A stretch of DNA of 43,990 nt from Glycomyces salinus. Its GTDB lineage: Bacteria; Actinomycetota; Actinomycetes; Mycobacteriales; Micromonosporaceae. Position 1 is the first letter of the stretch. Each line of letters starts with the position of its first letter. Of the stretch, positions 25,300 to 31,805 are shown in pieces. The stretch covers positions 1 to 43,990 of the forward strand of contig NZ_JAELXW010000025.1 in the NCBI RefSeq assembly GCF_016428645.1, read 5' to 3'. Made by a program: the position numbers and the translations under genes. The notes below the pieces were generated by a model, which was not told the origin of the DNA, did not search any database, and saw nothing but the letters and a program-made list of their open reading frames with translations.

Positions 25300-25914
25300 C
25301 TACTCTGGTGAACCAACCTCACCGTGCGCCAGATCGCGGTCCGATTCGGCACTTCGAAATCCTCCGCCGACCGGCTCTTCGACGACCTCGCGCCGCATCT
25401 GCACGCAAGTCGTCTTGTACCACTCGATCCGGCCGTCTGGGTGCTGCTGGTCCCAGCCGTCGGGAACCGTGCCGTATGCGGTGTAGCCGAGTCGTTCATA
25501 GAAGGCGCGGTTCCCTGTCGCACGCTCCTCGTAGCGCAGCTCCGCGCGGGAGCGGCCGCGAGAGCGGATGCGGTCTTCCAGCGCACCGACCAGCAAGGTA
25601 CCTATGCCGCAGCGCTGCAGGATGGGGTGAACGGCCAACTGCCACAGGTATCCCGCGTCGGGGAACGGGGCGAAGTCGACCCCGCCGATCGCGACCGGGA
25701 CTCCTGACGGGGCGCAGATCGCCAGATAGTCGACCTCACCGGCCTCGGCTCGGGTCAGCTCACCGGCCACCGCCTCCAGATGCGATGGACCGCCGGACCA
25801 CCCGCACTCGGACAGATCGTCTCGGGACAAGTCTCGGATCGCAAGCGACAGCATGACCTCGCCGTGTTCCGCCGTCCCAGGACTGTCGGGCTGCTTGCCT
25901 CGCCGCTGATCCAT
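25300..25914 (-). CDS. GNAT-family N-acetyltransferase
   Basis: 204 residues if started at the ATG at 25914; the ATG at 25854 (184 residues) and a GTG at 25944 are alternatives. The acetyl-CoA motif A reads LWQLAVHPILQRCGIGTLLV, with the pyrophosphate loop QRCGIGT, and motif B has NRAFYERLGYTAYG. The C-terminal 30 residues (after EWYKTTCVQM) are an unusual polar tail. GNAT enzymes acetylate amines on small molecules or proteins; nothing here indicates the substrate. It lies next to degraded DNA (DUF397 relic), an accessory setting. Confidence 0.82.
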   Translation of the reverse strand: MDQRRGKQPDSPGTAEHGEVMLSLAIRDLSRDDLSECGWSGGPSHLEAVAGELTRAEAGEVDYLAICAPSGVPVAIGGVDFAPFPDAGYLWQLAVHPILQRCGIGTLLVGALEDRIRSRGRSRAELRYEERATGNRAFYERLGYTAYGTVPDGWDQQHPDGRIEWYKTTCVQMRREVVEEPVGGGFRSAESDRDLAHGEVGSPE

Positions 25915-26102
25915 GCAGCGAGCCTGCCAGCACCGGGTCGACACCGCAACGGGTTACTCTGCGGCGGTTCAGGGCAGATTCCAGCCGGTAACTCTCCGCG
26001 AAGTGCTCGCCGAGTTCTGGCGATGACGTCGGTCGACACGCTGTGGGCCGCCCGGTGCTGGTCCACTTCTGAGAGCAGTTCGGCGGCGGTGCGTTGGCCG
26101 TT

Positions 26103-26213
26103 GAAGTCGAACTCGCCGTCCTTTGCTCCTGCAAGGAAGGCGGCCCACTCGGCGCGGGTGTACACAACCACCGAACCGTCCGGGTGGTGAGAGTGCTGCA
26201 CCGCGACCCGGCC
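26103..26213 (-). pseudogene. DUF397 gene relic
   Basis: The minus strand encodes GRVAVQHSHHPDGSVVVYTR followed by AEWAAFLAGAKDGEFDF, an unmistakable C-terminal half of a DUF397 protein. The N-terminal half, normally WRKSSYSG....C, is missing: a TGA stops the frame a few codons upstream and no matching sequence appears in other frames. Downstream the frame runs on into the GNAT gene as non-DUF397 sequence. DUF397 genes usually accompany an XRE regulator, absent here. The rest of the gap (25,915-26,411) has no gene that I recognise apart from the structured leader at its end. Confidence 0.6.
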
Positions 26214-26311
26214 CGAACCATCGGCCCAGCCTCAATGGATTCTGTGATGTGCAATGCCACCAAACAAGCGTGATCGACTCGCTACAGGATTCCGGTGACG
26301 GGGTTCGCGGA

Positions 26312-26404
26312 GGCGGGCATTCCACGCTCTCCACAGAAGCCGACCGGGGCGGGTCCGAAAGTTCGGTCGCTGGATGCCCGCCCCGGTCTTGAGAACAACG
26401 GAGG
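26312..26404 (+). ncRNA. Structured leader upstream of the Cys-rich small protein
   Basis: GACCGGGGCGGG (26342-26353) pairs perfectly with CCCGCCCCGGTC (26377-26388); inside it CCGAA/TTCGG (26355-26366) forms a second hairpin. An earlier segment, GGCGGGCATTCCA (26312-26324), can instead pair with TGGATGCCCGCC (26371-26382), competing for the same 3' strand. The Shine-Dalgarno GGAGG (26400-26404) lies 11 nt after the stem. This could be a terminator of upstream transcription or a switching leader; no T-run follows. Confidence 0.45.
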
Positions 26405-26411
26405 TAAAACC

Positions 26412-26729
26412 GTGCCCTCACCCATTGTCGCCCAGCCGCCCGCGACGGCCAAGTCCCATCCGCCCGCCGCGCCGCAAGCGTTCACCATCCGGTGCGCCGG
26501 GTGCGACGGCGATGAGGGCCTTCACACCTCCGATTGCCCTGATGTGCTGGCCATCGGCTATGACACCGGCACCGGCACAGCCTCCATGAGCGTCTATCCC
26601 GAAGCCGGAGCGACCCTCACCAAGCACGCCGATGCCGTCCGGTCCATGCGCTTCTACCTCTTCTTCGGTCCGGTCGAGCTCCACCTGGAGGACGGCACCG
26701 TCATCACCTTCGATGAACTCATCCGTTGA
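26412..26729 (+). CDS. Small Cys-rich protein, unknown function
   Basis: 105 residues. The GTG at 26412 is chosen because a full GGAGG lies seven bases upstream; the frame opens 39 codons earlier through the structured leader. The first 22 residues are Pro/Ala-rich. CAGC (Cys28, Cys31), His38 and Cys42 could form a zinc site. The rest is a small alpha/beta-looking domain ending in VELHLEDGTVITFDELIR. I recognise no family. It stands alone, convergent with the SnoaL-like gene (20-nt gap), behind a strongly structured leader. Confidence 0.65.
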   Translation: MPSPIVAQPPATAKSHPPAAPQAFTIRCAGCDGDEGLHTSDCPDVLAIGYDTGTGTASMSVYPEAGATLTKHADAVRSMRFYLFFGPVELHLEDGTVITFDELIR

Positions 26730-26749
26730 GCCCGATCGACTCCGCACCT

Positions 26750-27184
26750 CTACTCGCCGAGGCCGCTCAGGGCCTGGCTGATCGCCGGGAGGTTCTGGTA
26801 CTCGCGCCAGTGCATGATCAGGCCGTCCCGGACACGGAGCACGCCGATCCCGTTCACCGAGTCGCGCATGCCGGTGGCGGCGACAGTGCCTCCCAGCTCG
26901 TATTCGACGACGATGACCTCGGGATCGGCGGTCCGGTGGGTGGCCAGTTCGCGGAAATCTTCGAACCGAATCACCAGGCCCGCGCCGTGCGCACGGTAGA
27001 AGTCCAGCCACGCCTGGCGGCCGTCGATGCGCCGGGCCCCGGGCGGGGAGAACGGGGTCTCGACCACGAGGTCCTCGACCAGAAGCTCGGCCGGGAGCAG
27101 CGTGGCCTCCTCTGCGAACAGCGCTTCCTGCATGCGCCGGTAGATCTCCAGCGGTCCCGCTGCGGAAGTTGCCGACTGTGCCAT
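26750..27184 (-). CDS. SnoaL-like (NTF2 fold) protein
   Basis: 144 residues with the NTF2-like layout: helices at the start (GPLEIYRRMQEALFAEEA), then ELLVEDLVVETPFSPPGARRIDGRQAWLDFYR and a sheet ending GIGVLRVRDGLIMHWREYQN. This matches SnoaL_2/polyketide cyclase-like and ketosteroid isomerase-like proteins; the nuclear transport factor fold is clear but activity is not. The start is ATG at 27184 after a G-rich Shine-Dalgarno. It is divergent from a TetR gene, with two operator copies between, so it is very likely the repressor's target. Confidence 0.82.
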   Translation of the reverse strand: MAQSATSAAGPLEIYRRMQEALFAEEATLLPAELLVEDLVVETPFSPPGARRIDGRQAWLDFYRAHGAGLVIRFEDFRELATHRTADPEVIVVEYELGGTVAATGMRDSVNGIGVLRVRDGLIMHWREYQNLPAISQALSGLGE

Positions 27185-27205
27185 GGAGGCACCCCCTCTT
27201 GTAAG

Positions 27206-27246
27206 GTGAGTGGTACTCAATAAACACTATAGTGAGTTCGACTCAC
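27206..27246. promoter_or_regulatory. Twin TetR operators in a divergent promoter
   Basis: Two 15-bp inverted repeats: GTGAGTGGTACTCAA (27206-27220, one mismatch) and GTGAGTTCGACTCAC (27232-27246, perfect 6-3-6). Centres are 26 bp apart. The -10-like TATAGT (27228-27233) reads rightward, and its overlap ACTATA (27227-27232) gives TATAGT leftward. Larger arms TAAGGTGAGT and ACTCACCTTA enclose the region. Confidence 0.7.
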
Positions 27247-27267
27247 CTTATGGAGAGAGGGGTGCCA

Positions 27268-27858
27268 GTGGACCGAGACCACGTGCCGCCAGGCGGGACC
27301 GGCGAGCGGCCGCTCCGCGCCGACGCCCGCCGCAACCGCACGCTCATCCTGGAAGCGGCCGAGTCCGTGTTCGCCGAGCACGGCGCGTCGGCCTCGACGA
27401 AGATCGTCGCCGAGCGGGCCGGGGTCGCCATCGGCACGTTGTTCAAGCACTTCCCGACCAAGCCCGACCTGCTCAAGGCGGTCGTGATGAACCTGCGGGA
27501 CCGACTCGTCACCGAAGTCGACGCGCTGGTAGCCGCCCCGGGGACCCCGGACGCCCTCTTCGAGTTCTGCTCCCGCGTCATGGCGATCGGCGTGGGGAAC
27601 CGGGCCGTGTTCGAGCGCCTCGCCGAGACCGGGACCAGGGTGCACGTCGGGGACGCCCTGGGCCAGCTCCGGCCCTCGATCGACCTGCTCGTCGAGCGCG
27701 CGCAGGCGGCGGGCTCGATCCGGGGCGACGTCCTTGCCTCCGAGCTGATCCCCCTGCTCGCCGCGATCTGCCAGGAGGCGATGGCCGACGACTGGAGCGA
27801 GCCGTTCCGCCGGCGCGCCCTGACTCTCCTCTTCGACGGTCTGCGCCTGAGCGGATGA
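27268..27858 (+). CDS. TetR-family regulator of the SnoaL-like gene
   Basis: 196 residues from the GTG at 27268, which has a GGAGAGAGGGG stretch upstream; an ATG at 27250 is an alternative. The DNA-binding domain is RRNRTLILEAAESVFAEHGA, then SASTKIVAERAGVAIGTLFKHFPTKPDLLKAV. The C-terminal domain (residues 80-196) belongs to the common AcrR-like group (ERLAETGTRVHVGDAL; LLAAICQEAMADDW). It is divergent from the SnoaL-like gene, with twin GTGAGT-N3-ACTCAC operators in the promoter, and is probably a self-limiting repressor of both. Ligand unknown. Confidence 0.88.
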   Translation: MDRDHVPPGGTGERPLRADARRNRTLILEAAESVFAEHGASASTKIVAERAGVAIGTLFKHFPTKPDLLKAVVMNLRDRLVTEVDALVAAPGTPDALFEFCSRVMAIGVGNRAVFERLAETGTRVHVGDALGQLRPSIDLLVERAQAAGSIRGDVLASELIPLLAAICQEAMADDWSEPFRRRALTLLFDGLRLSG

Positions 27859-27897
27859 GGAATCCGCGGGCGCGATCGTGTTCTCCTCCACCTGGGC

Positions 27898-28020
27898 GTG
27901 ACGGCGCAGATTGACCGCCGAGGCGAGTCCGGCCCTGGTAGCGATGGCCTCGATTGACAGATCGGTCCGCTCCGGCAGGACTCGTGCCGAGTCAAGGCGC
28001 CGACCGAGCGGCAAATCCCT
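27898..28020 (-). pseudogene. GlxA/AraC-type regulator relic
   Basis: The minus strand encodes LGRRLDSARVLPERTDLSIE followed by AIATRAGLASAVNLRRH, the second helix-turn-helix of GlxA-like AraC regulators. The first helix-turn-helix and the whole sensor domain are absent, and after NLRRH the frame turns into unrelated sequence antisense to the TetR gene. This is a decayed fragment of about 41 codons. The rest of the 27,859-28,143 gap shows no other gene. Confidence 0.55.
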
Positions 28021-28143
28021 CATGGAGAACGCGCCCGACCAGGTCGCCCGCGTCCTCACCGACTTCTTAGACACCTGAGAGATATCGGGTGACGTAGTCT
28101 TCCTGGACGCGGCACGACACCTTCACCGTATGAATGGACGACG

Positions 28144-29112
28144 ATGCATCCCAACGACAGTCTTGACGTTCCGCCAGACCTCACCCGATGGGGGCTCCAT
28201 GCATTCGCGCTCGGCGCCCGCAGTACACCGCACGCGGTCGTGGCCCTCGACGACAACGGCGCGCTGCTCTATCGGGCTCATGAAGGCATTGCGCTCGCCG
28301 GGCTCGAAGCCCATGGCATCACCCCTTCCCAAAGCCAGCTCAAGCTGCTGCAGACTTACGGCTTGATCGCGGTCGACGGCGACTGGATCACCACCGCGTT
28401 CCCCGTCGTGGGGCCCGAAGTTCTCGATTCGCTGCGGCCGCGCGTCCGAGAGCTCGCTGCGGATTTGGCGGACCGGGTCAGCGGCGAAGTTCAAGGTATC
28501 TGCGCGGAACTGCGTCGACGCGGTCACGCCGGACACGACTACGCCGTAGTCTTCGGACACGCCGTAGACGGACTGCTCTGGGACCGACTGCGGGCCCATG
28601 ACCAGGTGCCCTCGACTGAACTCAGTATCGAGCGCCCCTTTTGGAACGGTGCGTTCTGGGCGGTCTACCCGCCCGTTCCAGGCGGCGCCGGCGTCAACGA
28701 ACTCTCCGGGCCCGCGGCGACGCTCATCATGGTTTGGACCGGTGGAACGAGCGATGCTCTGTGGGAGCTGGCCCGATCCGAGACGACACAGCAGATGCTG
28801 ACAGACCCGACCGGTCAAACCACGATCCCGGTCGTGGCGATGGACGAGAGCGACGGCCTCCACCGCCGCAGCCTGAACATCGCCGACACGATCGCGCAGG
28901 CCCTCAGATCCGATCCGAATGCGGGGGCGCTCCTCGAAGCGATCCCCAACGCCAGTCCCCATGAGCGCACACTCATCCTGGCGCACGAACTCGTCTGGAA
29001 CCTGATGGAGGCGCTGCTGGCAGCCGGATACGTGCGGCCCTTGGCAGGGAACAGTCCCCCGGGACCGGCATCCCCGGACCTACGCGAGCACCTGCTGCTC
29101 CGCCTCGAATAG
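28144..29112 (+). CDS. Conserved-looking protein of unknown function
   Basis: 322 residues, soluble, without signal or membrane segment. The N-terminal third (GITPSQSQLKLLQTYGLIAV, then DGDWITTAFPVVG) looks like a winged helix-turn-helix. The middle (DYAVVFGHAVDGLLWDRL; FWNGAFWAVYPPVPGG) and C-terminal helices (SPHERTLILAHELVWNLMEALLA) match nothing I know. A regulatory or effector-binding role is possible. The start is ATG at 28144 with a weak GGACGA upstream. It is a lone gene in the accessory stretch; codon use fits a real high-GC gene. Confidence 0.65.
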   Translation: MHPNDSLDVPPDLTRWGLHAFALGARSTPHAVVALDDNGALLYRAHEGIALAGLEAHGITPSQSQLKLLQTYGLIAVDGDWITTAFPVVGPEVLDSLRPRVRELAADLADRVSGEVQGICAELRRRGHAGHDYAVVFGHAVDGLLWDRLRAHDQVPSTELSIERPFWNGAFWAVYPPVPGGAGVNELSGPAATLIMVWTGGTSDALWELARSETTQQMLTDPTGQTTIPVVAMDESDGLHRRSLNIADTIAQALRSDPNAGALLEAIPNASPHERTLILAHELVWNLMEALLAAGYVRPLAGNSPPGPASPDLREHLLLRLE

Positions 29113-29379
29113 CACCACATACGCCCAGCCCCACGATCGCGCCCCCGCACGTCCGCCATCGCTACCGAGAAGACCGAGCGCGTTCTCCCTGGCAAACCCC
29201 ACCGGCCACGAATGGCCTGCCGCATGGCCTTGCACCGCCCCGCGCCCGACCCCAACATCGGTGGTGACGAGACGACCGAACCCAACCGGCAGCCTGGGGC
29301 AACGGGCCGGCCGACGGACCCCGCGATCCCCCTTCGCCCGTGCCCGGCCCCTCGGAACCGATCAGCATCTGGAGAACCC

Positions 29380-29853
29380 TTGAAACGAAGAATCGTCGGC
29401 ATCCTCGCCGCCCTCGCCATCGCCATCGGACTCGCCGCCGTTCCGGCCACCTCCGCATCGGCCGAGGCGGAAGTCCAAAGAGATCCGGGCGTGTACTGCT
29501 CCTCGAAACTCTGGGCCGCCACAGGCTACGGCCCGGTGAAACTCTGCACCCAGTTCGCGTACTACGGATTCCAGCAGATCCAACGACCCGTCATGAAGAG
29601 CGGGCTCACCGGAGAGATCAGCCCGCACGGGGACTGGCGCCACACAGCCGACGACAAGTTCGACCAGATCGAATTCAAGAACGGGGTGTTCAACGCACAC
29701 GGAGTGTACGAGAGCGGCTTCGGACCGGGCATGTACGGCACTTTCCACCAGCATCTCGGCGGCGGCTGCTACCAGGTTCGCTGGGGCAACTACAGCACGG
29801 TCACAAAGGAGTTCCACCCCGACTCGGGATGGTTCAAGACCACCACCTGCTAG
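29380..29853 (+). CDS. Small secreted protein with four cysteines
   Basis: 157 residues from the TTG at 29380, supported by GGAG five bases upstream. A clear Sec signal peptide (residues 1-28) ends in ATSASA. The mature 129 residues hold Cys40, Cys56, Cys130 and Cys157, consistent with two disulfides, and many aromatic residues (QFAYYGFQQIQ; NGVFNAHGVYESGFGPGMYG; CYQVRWGNYSTVT). I recognise no domain. It is followed by strong hairpins. The 267 bases before it (29,113-29,379) show no convincing promoter or other gene. Confidence 0.7.
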   Translation: MKRRIVGILAALAIAIGLAAVPATSASAEAEVQRDPGVYCSSKLWAATGYGPVKLCTQFAYYGFQQIQRPVMKSGLTGEISPHGDWRHTADDKFDQIEFKNGVFNAHGVYESGFGPGMYGTFHQHLGGGCYQVRWGNYSTVTKEFHPDSGWFKTTTC

Positions 29854-29867
29854 TAGCGGCCTGAGCT

Positions 29868-29908
29868 GCGGCGGCGCGCTGGAGGCGCGCCGCCGCGCTT
29901 CGCGGCGG
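29868..29908 (+). terminator. Compound hairpin terminator
   Basis: GCGGCGGCGCGC (29868-29879) pairs perfectly with GCGCGCCGCCGC (29885-29896) over a 5-nt loop. The latter also overlaps CCGCCGCG (29890-29897), which pairs with CGCGGCGG (29901-29908) over CTT. The two stems are mutually exclusive. They lie directly behind the secreted protein gene. Confidence 0.55.
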
Positions 29909-29948
29909 TCCACGGTCATCTGACGCCGGACCTGCAACCGCCCCGCTT

Positions 29949-29977
29949 ACCGGCGGTTTGAAGGCGAACCCGCCGGT
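29949..29977 (-). terminator. Terminator hairpin of the HSDL2-like SDR gene
   Basis: ACCGGCGG (29949-29956) pairs with CCGCCGGT (29970-29977), with TT/AA extending the stem across a small bulge. It lies 16 nt beyond the SDR stop codon (minus strand) and could also stop rightward transcripts. Confidence 0.45.
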
Positions 29978-29992
29978 TCCGTGGACTATCGA

Positions 29993-30841
29993 TCAGTCCA
30001 CGTAGATGTCGGGCTGGAAGTCGTTCTGGCCGGGCAGCACGGCGTAGCCGGACAGGTCGGTGACGCCCTCGGCGGCGAGGACGTCCTCGACCAGGACCGC
30101 GTTGCCGGTGTACGCCTTCGGGTCCTTGGCCAGGACCGCCAGGGCGGCGTCGGCGACGATCTCGGGCTTGCGGCTGCGCTCGACCATCGGCTTGCCGCCG
30201 AGCGCGAACTCGACCGCTGCGGTGGCGATGGTGGTGGCAGGCCACAGGCAGTTCGCGGCCACGCCCGGTTCGGTGTTCGCCGCGCCGAGGGTCATGATCG
30301 TCATCGCGTACTTGGTGGCCGTGTAGGGACCACCGTCGAACCACTTCGAGTCGGTGTTCAGCGGCGGGGCGATGGTGAGCAGGTGGGCGTGGTCGGATTC
30401 GCGCAGGTGGGGCAGGGCCGCGGTGACAGTGGCGAAGGTGCCTCGCATGTTGACCTGGCTGATGAGGTCGAACTTCTTGAGGCTCATCTCGCCGATTGGG
30501 CTCAGGTCGAGCGCGGAGGCGTTGTTGACGCAGATGTCGAGGCCGTTGAACTGGGAGGCCGCGCGGTCGACCGCCTCGGCCACGGCATCGGCCTCGCGCA
30601 GGTCGCCGACGATCGGCAGGGCGGTCCCGCCGGCCTCCTCGATCTCGGCGGCGGTCTCGTAGAGCGTCCCCGGCAGCTTGGGGTGCGGTTCGGCGGTCTT
30701 GGCGAACAGCGCGACTCTCGCTCCGGCCGCGCCGAGCGCGACGGCGATGGCCTTGCCGATCCCGCGGCTGGCGCCGGTGACGAAGGCGGCCCGGCCGTCG
30801 AGCCGGATTCCGAGGGGGTTGTCGTTGACGGCTGGCTCCAT
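29993..30841 (-). CDS. HSDL2-like short-chain dehydrogenase with altered catalytic Ser
   Basis: 282 residues. The cofactor motif is FVTGASRGIGKAIAVAL (residues 20-36), then NNASALDLSPIGEM, VNMRGTFATVTAALPHL and Tyr173/Lys177 in PYTATKYAM. The block LLTIAPPLN corresponds to the SPPLN block of hydroxysteroid dehydrogenase-like protein 2, but the usual Ser is Ala158. The C-terminal LWPATTIATAAVEFALGG also matches HSDL2; the SCP2 domain of the animal protein is absent, as in bacterial forms. GGGAGG precedes the ATG at 30841. It is a single gene, with a TACTC-TT-GAGTA palindrome upstream. Confidence 0.85.
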   Translation of the reverse strand: MEPAVNDNPLGIRLDGRAAFVTGASRGIGKAIAVALGAAGARVALFAKTAEPHPKLPGTLYETAAEIEEAGGTALPIVGDLREADAVAEAVDRAASQFNGLDICVNNASALDLSPIGEMSLKKFDLISQVNMRGTFATVTAALPHLRESDHAHLLTIAPPLNTDSKWFDGGPYTATKYAMTIMTLGAANTEPGVAANCLWPATTIATAAVEFALGGKPMVERSRKPEIVADAALAVLAKDPKAYTGNAVLVEDVLAAEGVTDLSGYAVLPGQNDFQPDIYVD

Positions 30842-30877
30842 TGCTCTGCCTCCCATTGGTCGAGTGACACCCGATAC

Positions 30878-30889
30878 TACTCTTGAGTA
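30878..30889. promoter_or_regulatory. Small palindrome upstream of the HSDL2-like gene
   Basis: TACTC-TT-GAGTA is a 12-bp inverted repeat 37 nt upstream of the SDR start. Similar sites bind TetR-type repressors of lipid and steroid catabolism genes. No regulator gene is adjacent, so the assignment is tentative. Confidence 0.3.
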
Positions 30890-31040
30890 ACTTATCAGGG
30901 GTCCGAGCTGAGCGAAAGCTGGGAGCCGCTCCAGAAGTGCCGTGGAATGCGCGTCGAACCCTTTCAGCGACGGACCGCGGTGAAATAGGCTGGCCGGGCA
31001 GCACTTCAGAGCCACAATGAGCGAGAACAAGGAGCGGTGG

Positions 31041-31802
31041 ATGACTTCGACCAGCGGGCCCGCCGGCGCCGTGCCACCGGAGGTGCCGCTCCGGCCCGAC
31101 GGGTCGCCGTCGCGGCTCCTCGTGGTGGACGACGAGGAGAGTCTGGCGGACCTGCTGGTAGAGGCGCTGTCCTTCCAGGGGTACGAGGTGACCTCCGCCG
31201 GATCGGGCACGGCCGCGCTGACCTCGGTCGAGGAGTCCCGTCCCGACCTGATCATCCTGGACGTCAACATGCCCGGTCTGGACGGCTTCGAGGTCGCCGA
31301 CCGGCTGCGCTCGGCAGGCGACCTGACCCCGATCATCTTCCTGACCGCCCGCACCGCCCCCGACGACCTCCGCGAGGGCTTCGGTTCCGGCGGCGACGAC
31401 TACCTGATGAAGCCGTTCCGGCTCGAGGAGCTGTCGCTGCGCGTCTCGGCGGTCCTGCGGCGCACCATCGGGCAGGACGCGGCCGCGCCCCGCGCCGAGG
31501 ACAAGGTCACCGTCGCCGACCTCAGCCTGGACCTGGCCGCGCACCAGGTGACCCGCGCCGACAAGACCGTCGACCTCTCCCCCACCGAGTTCCGGCTGCT
31601 GCGCTACCTGGCGGCCAACGCCGGGCGGGTGGTGTCCAAGCAGGAGCTGCTCAAGCAGGTGTGGGGCTACGACTTCGACACCGAGTCGAGCCTGGCCGAG
31701 ACCTACGTGTTCTACCTGCGCCGCAAGCTCGACAAGCTCGGCCCGCGGCTCATCCACACCGTCAGGGGCGTCGGCTACATGCTGCGCCCGCCGCAGGAGT
31801 AG
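31041..31802 (+). CDS. OmpR-family response regulator
   Basis: 253 residues from the ATG at 31041, chosen because AAGGAG lies six bases upstream; an ATG at 31017 would add eight residues. The receiver domain holds LLVVDDEESLADLLVEAL, phosphoacceptor Asp in LIILDVNMPGLDGFE, and Lys in YLMKPFRLEEL. The winged-helix output domain reads VDLSPTEFRLLRYLAANAGR, then VVSKQELLKQVWGYDF and RRKLDKLGPRLIHTVRGVGYML. It precedes its histidine kinase by 3 nt. The kinase layout resembles MprB/CseC-type envelope-stress sensors. Confidence 0.94.
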   Translation: MTSTSGPAGAVPPEVPLRPDGSPSRLLVVDDEESLADLLVEALSFQGYEVTSAGSGTAALTSVEESRPDLIILDVNMPGLDGFEVADRLRSAGDLTPIIFLTARTAPDDLREGFGSGGDDYLMKPFRLEELSLRVSAVLRRTIGQDAAAPRAEDKVTVADLSLDLAAHQVTRADKTVDLSPTEFRLLRYLAANAGRVVSKQELLKQVWGYDFDTESSLAETYVFYLRRKLDKLGPRLIHTVRGVGYMLRPPQE

Positions 31803-31805
31803 GCC

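Noticed and set aside
25755-26201. A full 148-residue gene including the DUF397 fragment
   Set aside because: Only about 37 codons resemble DUF397; the remainder is unrelated and overlaps the GNAT gene in another frame.
29868-29908. A riboswitch
   Set aside because: It lies behind, not before, a gene; a compound terminator is simpler.
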